A stretch of 15,994 nucleotides of DNA from Myxococcota bacterium (GTDB taxonomy: Bacteria > Myxococcota_A > Polyangia > HGW-17): the NCBI GenBank assembly GCA_018821745.1, contig JAHJLU010000080.1:1-15994 (forward strand). Direction: 5' to 3'. Position 1 is the stretch's first letter, and each line of letters starts with the position of its first letter. Under the pieces are notes generated by a model. It worked only from the letters and a program-made list of their open reading frames with translations. It did not search any database and was not told where the DNA came from. Both the position numbers and the translations under genes were made by a program. Shown in pieces: positions 1 through 7,657 of the stretch.

Positions 1-195
1 ATGAATTTAAAGTACTACACCCGGTATTCCGATGTCTATGGCGGGAAAAATGCCGATACCCTCATTAAAATAATCGGTCCCGGATGCAAAGAGATCCCCG
101 AAGAGTGGGAGACCCACTTTCGGCAGCGCAACTACCAGGTGCTCAAGCACCCCTATCCCCACAATAAATTCATGCTTGTACGGATGATGATCTAG
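1..195 (+). CDS. Unidentified short reading frame, possibly the 3' end of a longer gene
   Basis: This frame is open from the first base of the window to a TAG at 193-195. An ATG lies at bases 1-3, but the window begins there, so it cannot be told whether this is a 64-residue protein or the C-terminal end of a longer one. The residues are mixed, with several aromatics (KYYTRYSDVYGG near the start, then HFRQRNYQVLKHPYPHNKF), no signal peptide or membrane segment, and no motif that I recognise. It runs convergently toward the beta-barrel gene on the other strand, 26 bp away, with no terminator hairpin between. The compact plausible composition and the clean stop favour a real gene end. Function is unknown. 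Confidence 0.45.
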   Translation: MNLKYYTRYSDVYGGKNADTLIKIIGPGCKEIPEEWETHFRQRNYQVLKHPYPHNKFMLVRMMI

Positions 196-221
196 AACCG
201 GAGCCCAGATGGTGCTGCCCG

Positions 222-860
222 CTAAAAGAGGGCCTGGATACCAAAATATCCCAGGGCGAAGGAGTAATCCGTGAGATCCTGATTTTGCTCCGTGGGGGTC
301 TCTCCGTCGACCTCGCCCTTGGTATAGATAAACTGCACCCCCAGCTCCAGGCCGATGTTTTTTGTGAGCATATAGAGGATCCCGCCGTGGAGGTTGAACT
401 GGTAGCCCTTGGTTTTAAGCGTTGATTCCACATCAACAATGTCATCCAGTTTGGTCTGGGCTTCCTTCTTGTACATTCCCCCCATGAGGCCCGCATAGAG
501 ATAAATTTTCCCGGTGGGGATATAGTACCGGATGCCCCCCATGGCACCGTACATGTCTGTTTTTTCAATGGTGGAAGTCGATTGCAGGCGGGATTCAGCC
601 TCTTCACGGGAGAGGTTGACGGAGACCATGAGGGCCAGGTTGGGGTAGACGAAAATTCCTGCCATGGGGGAGAAACCGAGGATCTGCTCGGTGACTTTGG
701 TGTCCTGCTGATCGTCGATGCTCTCCTTGGACCAGGAGAAGGTGACAAATCCGCCGGCGAGCATGGTTCCCTGGGGGATAACATCGGCCTTGAACTGGGT
801 GGCCCCGGCAACCGGGATGGAAACAGTCAGTAAAAACAAAGAGAAAAGAATGTTTTTCAT
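222..860 (-). CDS. Small beta-barrel outer membrane protein
   Basis: The product is a 212-residue exported protein. The start at 860 was chosen over an upstream in-frame ATG at 893 because it gives a textbook signal peptide (MKNILFSLFLLTVSIPVAGA, likely cut after residue 20) and sits behind a GAGGG ribosome binding site 5 bp away. The mature part has alternating hydrophobic and polar stretches with Gly and aromatic residues (for example GAMGGIRYYIP, KIYLYAGLMGGMY, LELGVQFIYT), and ends in Phe after an aromatic-rich last strand (DYSFALGYFGIQALF). That is the usual recognition signal of barrels inserted by the BAM complex. Size and pattern suggest an eight-stranded, OmpA/OmpX-like barrel. The exact family and ligand cannot be seen. 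It lies 110 bp downstream of the substrate-binding protein gene and may have its own promoter. Confidence 0.8.
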   Translation of the reverse strand: MKNILFSLFLLTVSIPVAGATQFKADVIPQGTMLAGGFVTFSWSKESIDDQQDTKVTEQILGFSPMAGIFVYPNLALMVSVNLSREEAESRLQSTSTIEKTDMYGAMGGIRYYIPTGKIYLYAGLMGGMYKKEAQTKLDDIVDVESTLKTKGYQFNLHGGILYMLTKNIGLELGVQFIYTKGEVDGETPTEQNQDLTDYSFALGYFGIQALF

Positions 861-970
861 TGATGCCCTCGTTGTTTCAGGGAAAAGGCTCAAAAGGAGC
901 GGTTTCCCGACAGGTTTATCTTACTCTATCAGGTTTTTTTTGCGAAACAAGGAGCGCCAGATGCAGTTCT

Positions 971-2653
971 TCAGTTGATGATGGGAGGCTGCCGGGTCGT
1001 GTCGAGGCGGAACCGGGCATATCGAAAACCGTCCCAGGAGGGAATGACGTTGGTGAATCGCCGGGAAACAACGCTCATATGCACGGGACGGAACAAAAAT
1101 GCCATGGGAGGATTGGCCGCCAGGTTCTGTTCCAGCAGGATGGAGAGCTGCGAGAGCCCCGTGAAGGTCAGCGATTTCTTCATTCTGCCCAGGAGCCGGT
1201 CGATAAAGATGGAATAGACCACGGAGTAGTTGAAGCGCCCATCGGAGTGAAAAATGGGGGAAAAGTCTTCGTAGGGGCGTCCTCTCCAGGTCAGGTAGGT
1301 AGCAGAGAATTTACGTTTTTTCAAGTGTTGGCCCAAAAGATGCCAGTCCGTGGGCACAATGACCATCTCGATCCCCATTCGGAAATAGTTGTTCTTGATC
1401 GCCTGCAGGACTTTCAGCCCGCGTTTGGCGCCAACAGGGTGAAGAACGATGAGCTTCATGGGGGCACCCTTGAGATCCCGGATCCCGTCTCCGTCGTGAT
1501 CTTTCCAGCCCACCTGATCGAGGAGTTCACGGGCTTTCTCCGGGTTGTAGGCCTCTGCTTTGATGGAAGGGTCTCCCAGCCCTCCCGGTCGCCAGAAGGG
1601 CCCCTCACAGGGGACAGCGAGGCCCCTGAAGACCTTCTCGCTGATACTCTTGCGATCGATGAGCAAAGAGAGGGCTCGCCGGACGCGGAAGTCACTGAGG
1701 ACAGGATCTCTGGTGTTCCAGAGGAGGTAGGAAAAGTCAGGCGGCACAAACCGGTAGAGCTTGTAATGGTTTTTGATGCTGTCGGTGATTTGCACGGGGT
1801 AGTGAATCGGGCTGATCTGGGGCATGATATCCACCTGATGGCGGCGGATTCCCACAAAAGCCTTGGCGGGATCGGCGACTTTCTTGAACACCAGCCGATG
1901 GACCTCGGGTGTGGGTCCCCAATAAAACTCGTTGCGTTCCAGAATGACAGACTCACCCTTTATCCACTGGTAGAGACGGTAGGGTCCTGTACCCACGGGG
2001 TTGGTGGAGCCACGGGATTTCTCCGAGACGCCCTTGAAGAAGACATGGGAGGGGATGATGGGAAGCTCCGCCAGGTGTTCCATAAAATAGGCGTTGGGGT
2101 GACTGAGCACCACCCTGATTCCCCGGGCCCCTATTTTATCCACCCTCATGAGCGATTGATCAATGTCCCGGATGAAGGGCCCCTTCTTCATTTTGGGCAT
2201 GGTGAGCAGATTGAAGGTAAAAATTACATCTTCGATACTCAGCGGGCGTCCATCCTGCCACCGGACCCCCTTGCGAATCCAGAAACGATATACTTTTCCT
2301 TCATCTTCCATTTGCCATGAGGTGGCCAGCGCGGGGATGAGTTTCCCTGTCTTTGGATCGCGCTTCACGAGGCCCTCGTAGATCTGATGCATGGCGATCT
2401 GATAGCCCCACTTGTTGATGTTGAGCCAGGGGTTCAGGTGATCGGGGAGGTAGGGGATAGCAACGGTCAATGCCTTAGATTTATCAAGTTTTTTTACAGG
2501 AGCCTTGCGAATAAGTTGGCGCTTCTCCAGCCGCTTGAATTCTTCCTCCAGCGTTTTTTGTGAGGCCTTGTAGGGGGTGTCAGGCGGTTTTTCGCACCCG
2601 TTGCACGAGGGGAATGTGAGGGCTAGCAGCAAAGGGAACGTGAATTTGAGCAT
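971..2653 (-). CDS. Extracellular solute-binding protein, family 5 (peptide/DppA-OppA type), probable lipoprotein
   Basis: The 560-residue product matches the periplasmic dipeptide/oligopeptide-binding proteins (SBP_bac_5) of ABC importers, and its length is normal for them. Family-typical stretches are the start of lobe I (LTVAIPYLPDHLNPW), the IYEGLVKRDPKTGKLIPALA segment, VYRFWIRKGVRWQDGRPLSIEDV, NPVGTGPYRL, and the lobe II stretch DFRVRRALSLLIDRKSI. The start at 2653 gives a signal sequence, MLKFTFPLLLALTFPSC, with a loosely matching lipobox at Cys17; an upstream in-frame start at 2761 would lie inside the protease gene and adds no signal. The start codon overlaps the protease stop (TAATG), so translation is probably coupled. 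No permease or ATPase of an importer lies nearby, so it would have to use one encoded elsewhere or act differently. The substrate is inferred to be peptides but not proven. Confidence 0.88.
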   Translation of the reverse strand: MLKFTFPLLLALTFPSCNGCEKPPDTPYKASQKTLEEEFKRLEKRQLIRKAPVKKLDKSKALTVAIPYLPDHLNPWLNINKWGYQIAMHQIYEGLVKRDPKTGKLIPALATSWQMEDEGKVYRFWIRKGVRWQDGRPLSIEDVIFTFNLLTMPKMKKGPFIRDIDQSLMRVDKIGARGIRVVLSHPNAYFMEHLAELPIIPSHVFFKGVSEKSRGSTNPVGTGPYRLYQWIKGESVILERNEFYWGPTPEVHRLVFKKVADPAKAFVGIRRHQVDIMPQISPIHYPVQITDSIKNHYKLYRFVPPDFSYLLWNTRDPVLSDFRVRRALSLLIDRKSISEKVFRGLAVPCEGPFWRPGGLGDPSIKAEAYNPEKARELLDQVGWKDHDGDGIRDLKGAPMKLIVLHPVGAKRGLKVLQAIKNNYFRMGIEMVIVPTDWHLLGQHLKKRKFSATYLTWRGRPYEDFSPIFHSDGRFNYSVVYSIFIDRLLGRMKKSLTFTGLSQLSILLEQNLAANPPMAFLFRPVHMSVVSRRFTNVIPSWDGFRYARFRLDTTRQPPIIN

Positions 2654-3882
2654 TACAGATCCGGGGAAACGCAATAGGAACCTATAACCACGCTTGAGGT
2701 CTGCACGCACTGTTGACCACAGTTTGTGCAATCGCGGGTGTGAACCTGGCCGTCGAAGCACCAGGTGGCCACCTGCCCGTTGCAGGTGCCGCGAAAATCA
2801 AGCCCCTGTGGGCAGGGATCCCGAGCTTCCTGGCACTGGGCTATACCATTGACAACCGTGCATGGTCCAGTGATTTCATCGCAACATTCGCGGTGAATGA
2901 TGCCACCTTCACACCAGCGGGCCATCTGCGTGCCGTCGCAGGTGCCCTCCTGGGAGAGATCACCGCAGTAATCATACTCGGGGATCCAGGTGGTGAGGAA
3001 TTCCGAATCCCAGTTGGTCATGGCGTAGTGGTCAAAATCAACGCAGGAGGCGTCTCCCCAGGAGACAGTCCCCAGAATGGAGAGGCCGCTGCCCCCCACC
3101 GCGTAGAGGGATGGTCCTCCGCTGTCTCCATCACACACGGAGCTCTCTCCCTGACCATCCACGGTCATTTCTCCAATGTTTACCTTGAACGAGTCAACCA
3201 GCTCCAGGGTCCACCAGCGATCACTGTTGTCGTAGTTGTCTTCGGTGGTCCCGTACCCCACCTGCTGGACATAATTGCCCTCGAGGCCGTTGAACAGTTG
3301 ATAGTTGACGGGGATTGGTTCCACATCGAGAGAAGCGAGGGGTGACCGGGCCAGCTCCAGGACAGCGTGATCGTACCCGGTGGTTGAACCCCACATGTCG
3401 TACAATGGGTTGGTGTGGATCGCCACCACATTGAAGACGTCGTCGGGGAGGAGCGCGTCTTGTCCAATGGCGAAGCGGATCTCCGAGGGATCCATGAGAC
3501 CACCGTACATGGAGAGGACACAGTGGGCGGCGGTGAGGACATGGTAATCGGAGACAAGGGTAGCGGAACAGATGTTGCTCCAGCTGGACCCATACTCCGC
3601 GAGGAGGGCCCCCACGGCCAGTTTTTGCCTCGCCGGCATACAGATTCCGGGCTCGGTGGTGCCGTGGTAGATTCGCTGGGCGAGCCAGTGGATCTGGGTC
3701 AGTTTGTTGTCCTGTGGATCCTGACAGGTTCCGTTCTTGATGTTGTTAATATTATTTATATTGTTAATATTATTGATGTTATTTGTGTTGTTGGTGCTGT
3801 TGTTGGCGTTATTGGAAGGTTCGCAGCCAAAGAGCAGCAGTCCTGCTAAAAGACCCGCTGTACAGACTGATTTTGTAACCAT
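2653..3882 (-). CDS. Trypsin-like (S1) serine protease lipoprotein with Asn-rich linker and C-terminal Cys-rich modules
   Basis: The product has 409 residues. The start at 3882 has GGAGG six bases upstream and begins a lipoprotein signal (MVTKSVCTAGLLAGLLLFGC, lipidated Cys20). An open frame continuing upstream to 4206 lies in the next gene and is ignored. After the cysteine comes an Asn-rich linker (about 24-50, with five NNI units), then a chymotrypsin fold with the complete triad: His120 in TAAHC, Asp171 in YDHAVLEL and Ser254 in GDSGGP. The residue six before the catalytic Ser (the S1 pocket base) is Ser248, as in chymotrypsin, not the Asp of trypsin. Cys250 and Cys280 fit the conserved 191-220 disulfide. 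Residues 306-404 hold two related Cys modules (GTCxGxxxAxWCxxG around 313-326 and 365-378). It is probably a surface or periplasmic protease, active by residue content. It follows the IgGFc-like gene by 46 bp and overlaps the binding-protein gene. Confidence 0.92.
   Translation of the reverse strand: MVTKSVCTAGLLAGLLLFGCEPSNNANNSTNNTNNINNINNINNINNIKNGTCQDPQDNKLTQIHWLAQRIYHGTTEPGICMPARQKLAVGALLAEYGSSWSNICSATLVSDYHVLTAAHCVLSMYGGLMDPSEIRFAIGQDALLPDDVFNVVAIHTNPLYDMWGSTTGYDHAVLELARSPLASLDVEPIPVNYQLFNGLEGNYVQQVGYGTTEDNYDNSDRWWTLELVDSFKVNIGEMTVDGQGESSVCDGDSGGPSLYAVGGSGLSILGTVSWGDASCVDFDHYAMTNWDSEFLTTWIPEYDYCGDLSQEGTCDGTQMARWCEGGIIHRECCDEITGPCTVVNGIAQCQEARDPCPQGLDFRGTCNGQVATWCFDGQVHTRDCTNCGQQCVQTSSVVIGSYCVSPDL
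3733..3813 (-). repeat. Asn-codon-rich low-complexity tract with 9-bp tandem units
   Basis: This tract inside the protease gene encodes the linker right after the lipidated Cys. The central part, 3739-3783, is five consecutive Asn-Asn-Ile units, that is, five imperfect 9-bp repeats of the form AAY-AAT-ATH. It is locally very AT-rich compared with its neighbours. The unit is a multiple of three, so slippage would change linker length without breaking the frame. Confidence 0.8.
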
Positions 3883-3928
3883 GAGTGACCTCCATTGGGT
3901 CAGGCAGGAGAGAGGGTGGGCAGGAGCG

Positions 3929-5899
3929 TTACTTGCCGACGGGGTTGATGTATTCCAGGTCAAGGCCACCGGGATACAGGTAGGAGGTGTAGGATGCAAA
4001 TCCATATACCTCAATGCCGAAGGTGATGGTGTCCGTGGAGGAGTAGATGGTGTGGGAGCCATTGACACCCGAGTCGGTGACATCGACCTTGATAATACCA
4101 TAGCCAGAGTCGCCGATTTGAGTGAAGTCGCTCCACTGCAGGACCTGTCCGTCCAGGGTGATGGATTCCGCACTGTCGGTCTGGATCTGTGCGATAACGT
4201 TGACATAACTGATGGTTATGGACTCTGGTGTGATAAAGGAATACTCGGACCGATACTGTGCCTGGGGAACCACAAGACCGAAGGCAGGATCGCCCATATC
4301 AGCGGAGCCGTTGGTGTAGTCCTGGCCAACGGTAAATTTTCCCACCATGATGGGCTCCGTGGAGATGACCTGGAAATCCGTGTCCTGGGGTGCGAGGAAC
4401 TCCACAAATTCACCCTTGTTCAGGGTGATGGGGGCGTGGACGCTGGCGGGATTGAAGGTGATGGAGGCGCCCGGGGCACCGGAGAGGATTTTGATGAGGT
4501 TGGTTTCGTTGGAGGAGGAGACGACTTTTTCCGTGAGACCCACAAAAAATACCTTACCCCAGGTTTCGAGGGGGAACATCATCTCTTCCAGGTGATCACA
4601 GGCGGCAGAGTAGTAGGGGACGAAATCACAGACATGACCGCCCCAGACCCCGACGGGGTTGTTGGAGGTCACTTCGGTGCCGGTCAGATCGTAGTCGCTG
4701 TTGGGGGAGCAGAAATAGGCTCCACCTGCATCGTATGTGTCATCACAGGCGGAATTGGAGGTGGGGGCAGAGGAGACCAACTGAAGGACGTCACCCTGGT
4801 TGAGGTTATACTGCATGGGTGTGTTGGGAGAGAGGGCACCCACGGAAGGTCCTGCGATGGTGTAGGCTTTTGAACTGACGGTGACGGTGGTGTTGTCCAT
4901 GGTGGCCACGATGGTCATGAGGCCGGGGACATAGTCTGCCAGCTCATCTGCGGAGGTGAACAGAATCAGCGTGGGCCGAGCCATAACCAGATAGTTGGTG
5001 GAGAGGACGGCCGTGGGCAGAATCAGTGAAGCGTCGTTGGAGTAGGAGTAGGCGGAGCCTTTTTCATAGTTGTAAGGGTTGAACTGATATACCGTCACGG
5101 GGAGGCTGGAGGTGAGGTGGAACCCTCCGGCAGCGTTTGCTGCGCGGTAAATGCCGGATTTAATGTCTGCGTGTGTCCCGAGCTGGCCTGCCTCGGCTTG
5201 TCTCAAACCAAGATTGTAGGGCAGGAGGAAGACTCGTGTCTCGCCTGCGGGGATCGATTCATTTTTCAGGCTCTGGGTGCCGTTCATGATGGTGATGAGT
5301 GCAGCGCCTTCGTTTTGACTGTTGTCGACGACGACGCCGAAATCTTCATCGAAATCATACTGGGGGATATCAGCACCCAACCAGTCCGTTGTGGCGCCCA
5401 GGCCCGGGTTGGCCATGGAGACCAGCCAGTAGTCGCAGCCGCGGTAGGATTTGGTGGAGGCGGCCCTGATGCAGGGGGAGTCGCAGTTGGCGACGCCATT
5501 GGCCTCAACGCACTGCTCGCCGGCTGAGGAGTCACACTCTATACTGACAAGGCCGACGTTTCCGCCCGCATCGCAGACGTGAACGTTATTGTCCTCGCCG
5601 CAGGTAGTCCCGCCCGCCACGCAGTTGGCGCAGATGGGGCTGCCGTTGTTGTTGTCACAGATGGGGGGCTCGGAGCCCATCCCGCAGACGGTCTCGTTGA
5701 TCCAGGCATTGTTCTGGCACAGCTGGATGATATTGTTGAAACAGACTTCCTGTCCCTCGGTGCAGACACTGTTGTTGGCATTGTTGGTGTTGTTTCCGCT
5801 GTTGAAATTATTATTATTTCCTCCATCGGGAGAGCAACTGAGCACCCCGAAGAGTCCAACGGTGAGAAGTAATGCTGCGAGTGGGAAAAAGCGTTTCAT
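3929..5899 (-). CDS. IgGFc-binding-domain-like surface lipoprotein
   Basis: The product has 656 residues. The start at 5899 has AGGAG six bases upstream. It begins with a lipoprotein signal (MKRFFPLAALLLTVGLFGVLSC, lipobox VLSC, lipidated Cys22), then an Asn/Gly-rich linker (about 27-43) and a Cys-rich stretch (46-143) whose C-x7-C-x10-C pattern at residues 53, 61 and 72 resembles the C-terminal modules of the neighbouring protease. From about 195 to 645 it follows the IgGFc_binding family pattern: a repeated beta-rich fold with GGFHLTSSLPVTVYQFNPYN (258-277), SNDASLILPTAVLS (287-300), NPVGVWGGHVCDFVP (414-428) and CDHLEEMMFP (434-443). Bacterial members of this family are mostly large extracellular proteins of unknown ligand; the name comes from the mammalian IgG Fc-binding protein and does not prove antibody binding. 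It is the first gene of the exported-protein block and may act in adhesion or as a surface scaffold. Confidence 0.82.
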   Translation of the reverse strand: MKRFFPLAALLLTVGLFGVLSCSPDGGNNNNFNSGNNTNNANNSVCTEGQEVCFNNIIQLCQNNAWINETVCGMGSEPPICDNNNGSPICANCVAGGTTCGEDNNVHVCDAGGNVGLVSIECDSSAGEQCVEANGVANCDSPCIRAASTKSYRGCDYWLVSMANPGLGATTDWLGADIPQYDFDEDFGVVVDNSQNEGAALITIMNGTQSLKNESIPAGETRVFLLPYNLGLRQAEAGQLGTHADIKSGIYRAANAAGGFHLTSSLPVTVYQFNPYNYEKGSAYSYSNDASLILPTAVLSTNYLVMARPTLILFTSADELADYVPGLMTIVATMDNTTVTVSSKAYTIAGPSVGALSPNTPMQYNLNQGDVLQLVSSAPTSNSACDDTYDAGGAYFCSPNSDYDLTGTEVTSNNPVGVWGGHVCDFVPYYSAACDHLEEMMFPLETWGKVFFVGLTEKVVSSSNETNLIKILSGAPGASITFNPASVHAPITLNKGEFVEFLAPQDTDFQVISTEPIMVGKFTVGQDYTNGSADMGDPAFGLVVPQAQYRSEYSFITPESITISYVNVIAQIQTDSAESITLDGQVLQWSDFTQIGDSGYGIIKVDVTDSGVNGSHTIYSSTDTITFGIEVYGFASYTSYLYPGGLDLEYINPVGK

Positions 5900-5945
5900 T
5901 TTCTACTCCTGAAAGTTATAGACCGTCACATTAACCTGACACTAT

Positions 5946-5974
5946 TTCATAAACCAGGTTCCGCTACAGCGCAA
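5946..5974 (-). promoter_or_regulatory. Possible sigma70-like promoter for the lipoprotein/protease block
   Basis: On the minus strand TTGCGC (5974-5969) and TATGAA (5951-5946) are separated by 17 bp, each matching four of six consensus bases. Initiation near 5939 would leave a leader of about 40 bases with the AGGAG site intact. A nearer TATAAC at 5920-5915 is a better hexamer but would start the transcript within the ribosome binding site, so it was not chosen. The assignment is tentative. Confidence 0.3.
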
Positions 5975-5994
5975 GCTGAAGAGCGGTTTTTTTT
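5961..5994 (+). terminator. Intrinsic terminator on the plus strand with no obvious gene
   Basis: Outer arms CCGCT (5961-5965) and AGCGG (5982-5986) enclose inner arms CAGC (5967-5970) and GCTG (5975-5978) with a GCAA tetraloop of the GNRA type and a small asymmetric bulge. Eight T residues follow at once (5987-5994). On the minus strand the hairpin is not followed by Ts, so it works only for plus-strand transcription. Every gene from 222 to 7483 is on the minus strand, so the transcript it would end is unknown: antisense readthrough or a small RNA. Confidence 0.75.
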
Positions 5995-6079
5995 GGAAGG
6001 GGAAAACGTTTTTTTGAAACCGGCAAAATTCATTGTGTGATGCAGGTTTTCAAAAGAGAAGCCAATCTTCCAAAGTCTA

Positions 6080-7483
6080 TTAGAGTATTTTTGAATCCAG
6101 CAGGCGCCGCAGGCGATCAGGCTCGATATTGATACAAATGGTCTTGCTTTGAGAGACGGTCACCTTTCCGGGAGCGCCTTTGACGGGACGCAGATACTTT
6201 CTGAGGGTGTATATCACATCTCCCCGATCCTGGGTCCGGCCATCGGAGAAATGGAAGGCCAGGGTGGCTCCGTCCAGAAGGAGAGCCTCCGTGAGTTGCT
6301 TGACCCCGGGGATAATGACGTGGGCCCCGGGGAGATCCCGAGCGTGGAACCAGTGATCATTCCCCCGGGCTGTCCGAAAGGTGAGGAGATGGTTCTCCTT
6401 TGCTCCTCTGCCCACCAGAATGGGGGTGTTATCCTCGGAACTGAACTGGCGGTAATAGTTCGCCTTTTTCTGTGGTGCCGCGGAGTTCTTTACCGTGGGC
6501 ACCTGGTACGTGCGTTTTTGGGACTGTGCCGTCACCAACTGTTTCAGTTCGGTGAGGGAGAGTGTCTTGAGATCCTCCATGGCGATCTGGAGCTCGGCCT
6601 GTTTTTTCAAGAGCTCAATTTTTCGGTTTGCAATATGGACCATGCCCCTTTTCCCTTTTTTGGCCCGCTGGAAAAAGTGCTGCGATGCTGCCACAGGTGA
6701 GGATATTCCCACGGGCAGGGTAACCGTTAGGGGGTCGCCGCCATCGGGAGCCGGATCAAGGAAAAGAGCAGTCTCTCCCCGCGGCCACTGATATTGCACA
6801 ATGAGCAAAAGCTCTCCGAGGCGCTGGTTCTTCATGAGATCTTCACACCGCGCCCCATCCTTTTCCAGGGCCAAAAGTGCGCGGGTCACCTTTTTTTGGT
6901 CCCTGGCGATTGCTTCGGATGCCACCGAGAACAAAAGGGATTTTTCCAGAGCCTCCATGTGGGGTGCGAAGAATGATGAGGCGCCATGGCTGTCCACAAA
7001 GCGGGGCACCTGATCGTGGGTTCCAGGAGTCGGGGGCGGGGCTGTATACTCTGCGCCGCTCCTGCAAAGCCTGGTGGTCGAGTGGCTTGTGTGGTGGAGC
7101 CCCAGAATTATTCCCCGGTCATCGAGGAGAAAGATATTCCCGTGTCTGCCCGACAGCTCGCCGAGGAGCCGGTGCCCCGTGGAGAATTCAATAAAAAAGA
7201 TGCGATCGCCCTCTCTCAGAAGATCGATCCGCATGATAATGGCGTTCCCGATGTGCTTTCGAAGCAGCATGGTGAAGGCCGTGCTCTCCCCGCGGCTGAT
7301 CCTGCCCATGGAACCCAGATGGCAAAATTGCGGGGAGAGGCAGATATGAAGGTTCTCCCCCCTGGTTACCAGGAGAATGCTCTCGTGGGAGGGCTCCACA
7401 ATTTTTTCCACGCGGCTGCCCGCGAGGATCCCCTGGAGACTTTTTATGACCAGGGATAATTCAGCGGAGGTGATGGGACCCAT
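6080..7483 (-). CDS. rqcH: RqcH/Rqc2-like (NFACT, FbpA/Tae2 family) ribosome quality control protein, short form
   Basis: Family members bind obstructed 50S subunits carrying peptidyl-tRNA and, in the studied bacterial and eukaryotic cases, recruit tRNA to add C-terminal tails (alanine tails in bacteria) that mark the stalled chain for degradation. The 467-residue product has an NFACT-N domain (about 1-140) with the family's Asp-Arg pair at 93-94 (GDRIFFIEF) and GELSGRHGNIFLLDD at 108-122. A coiled-coil middle region follows (about 185-325, with RLGELLLIV at 221-229), then an NFACT-R/DUF814 domain (about 343-450) with GNDHWFHARDLPGAHVIIPG. I do not see the helix-hairpin-helix segment between NFACT-N and the coiled coil of longer homologues. 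The start at 7483 matches the family N-terminus (MGPITSAEL) and has AGGAG five bases upstream; the frame stays open to 8110 but that part is antisense to msrC. It is divergent from msrC. Confidence 0.9.
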   Translation of the reverse strand: MGPITSAELSLVIKSLQGILAGSRVEKIVEPSHESILLVTRGENLHICLSPQFCHLGSMGRISRGESTAFTMLLRKHIGNAIIMRIDLLREGDRIFFIEFSTGHRLLGELSGRHGNIFLLDDRGIILGLHHTSHSTTRLCRSGAEYTAPPPTPGTHDQVPRFVDSHGASSFFAPHMEALEKSLLFSVASEAIARDQKKVTRALLALEKDGARCEDLMKNQRLGELLLIVQYQWPRGETALFLDPAPDGGDPLTVTLPVGISSPVAASQHFFQRAKKGKRGMVHIANRKIELLKKQAELQIAMEDLKTLSLTELKQLVTAQSQKRTYQVPTVKNSAAPQKKANYYRQFSSEDNTPILVGRGAKENHLLTFRTARGNDHWFHARDLPGAHVIIPGVKQLTEALLLDGATLAFHFSDGRTQDRGDVIYTLRKYLRPVKGAPGKVTVSQSKTICINIEPDRLRRLLDSKIL

Positions 7484-7657
7484 GGGTGCTCCTGTTTTCC
7501 AGCGGTGAAGGTACAGTGCTTCGTGCTCCGGCTGTGGGGAGATGTTACTGTACTGACCCCGGGCTTTGATTCCCCGGGGGGCCTTTGGAAAAACTGGAGA
7601 GGGGTATACCACGTTTTTGCTCTCATGCGGAGAGGTCCCTGTGGTAGATTCCGGATG

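Noticed and set aside
860..2320. Open frame of 486 codons on the plus strand
   Set aside because: It is fully antisense to the family 5 binding protein, which has clear homology over the same region; the product resembles no family and has an atypical composition.
3737..4873. Open frame of 378 codons on the plus strand
   Set aside because: It is antisense to the protease and IgGFc-like genes. Its Val/Gly/Asp-rich product reflects the reverse reading of Asn, Thr and Ser codons.
5915..5920. TATAAC on the minus strand as the -10 box of the IgGFc-like gene
   Set aside because: Transcription would begin inside the ribosome binding site, leaving too short a leader.
7511..7553. GTACAGT and ACTGTAC inverted repeat in the msrC/rqcH divergent region
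   Set aside because: Seven-base arms separated by 29 bp are expected by chance in a region of this size; no promoter could be aligned with it.
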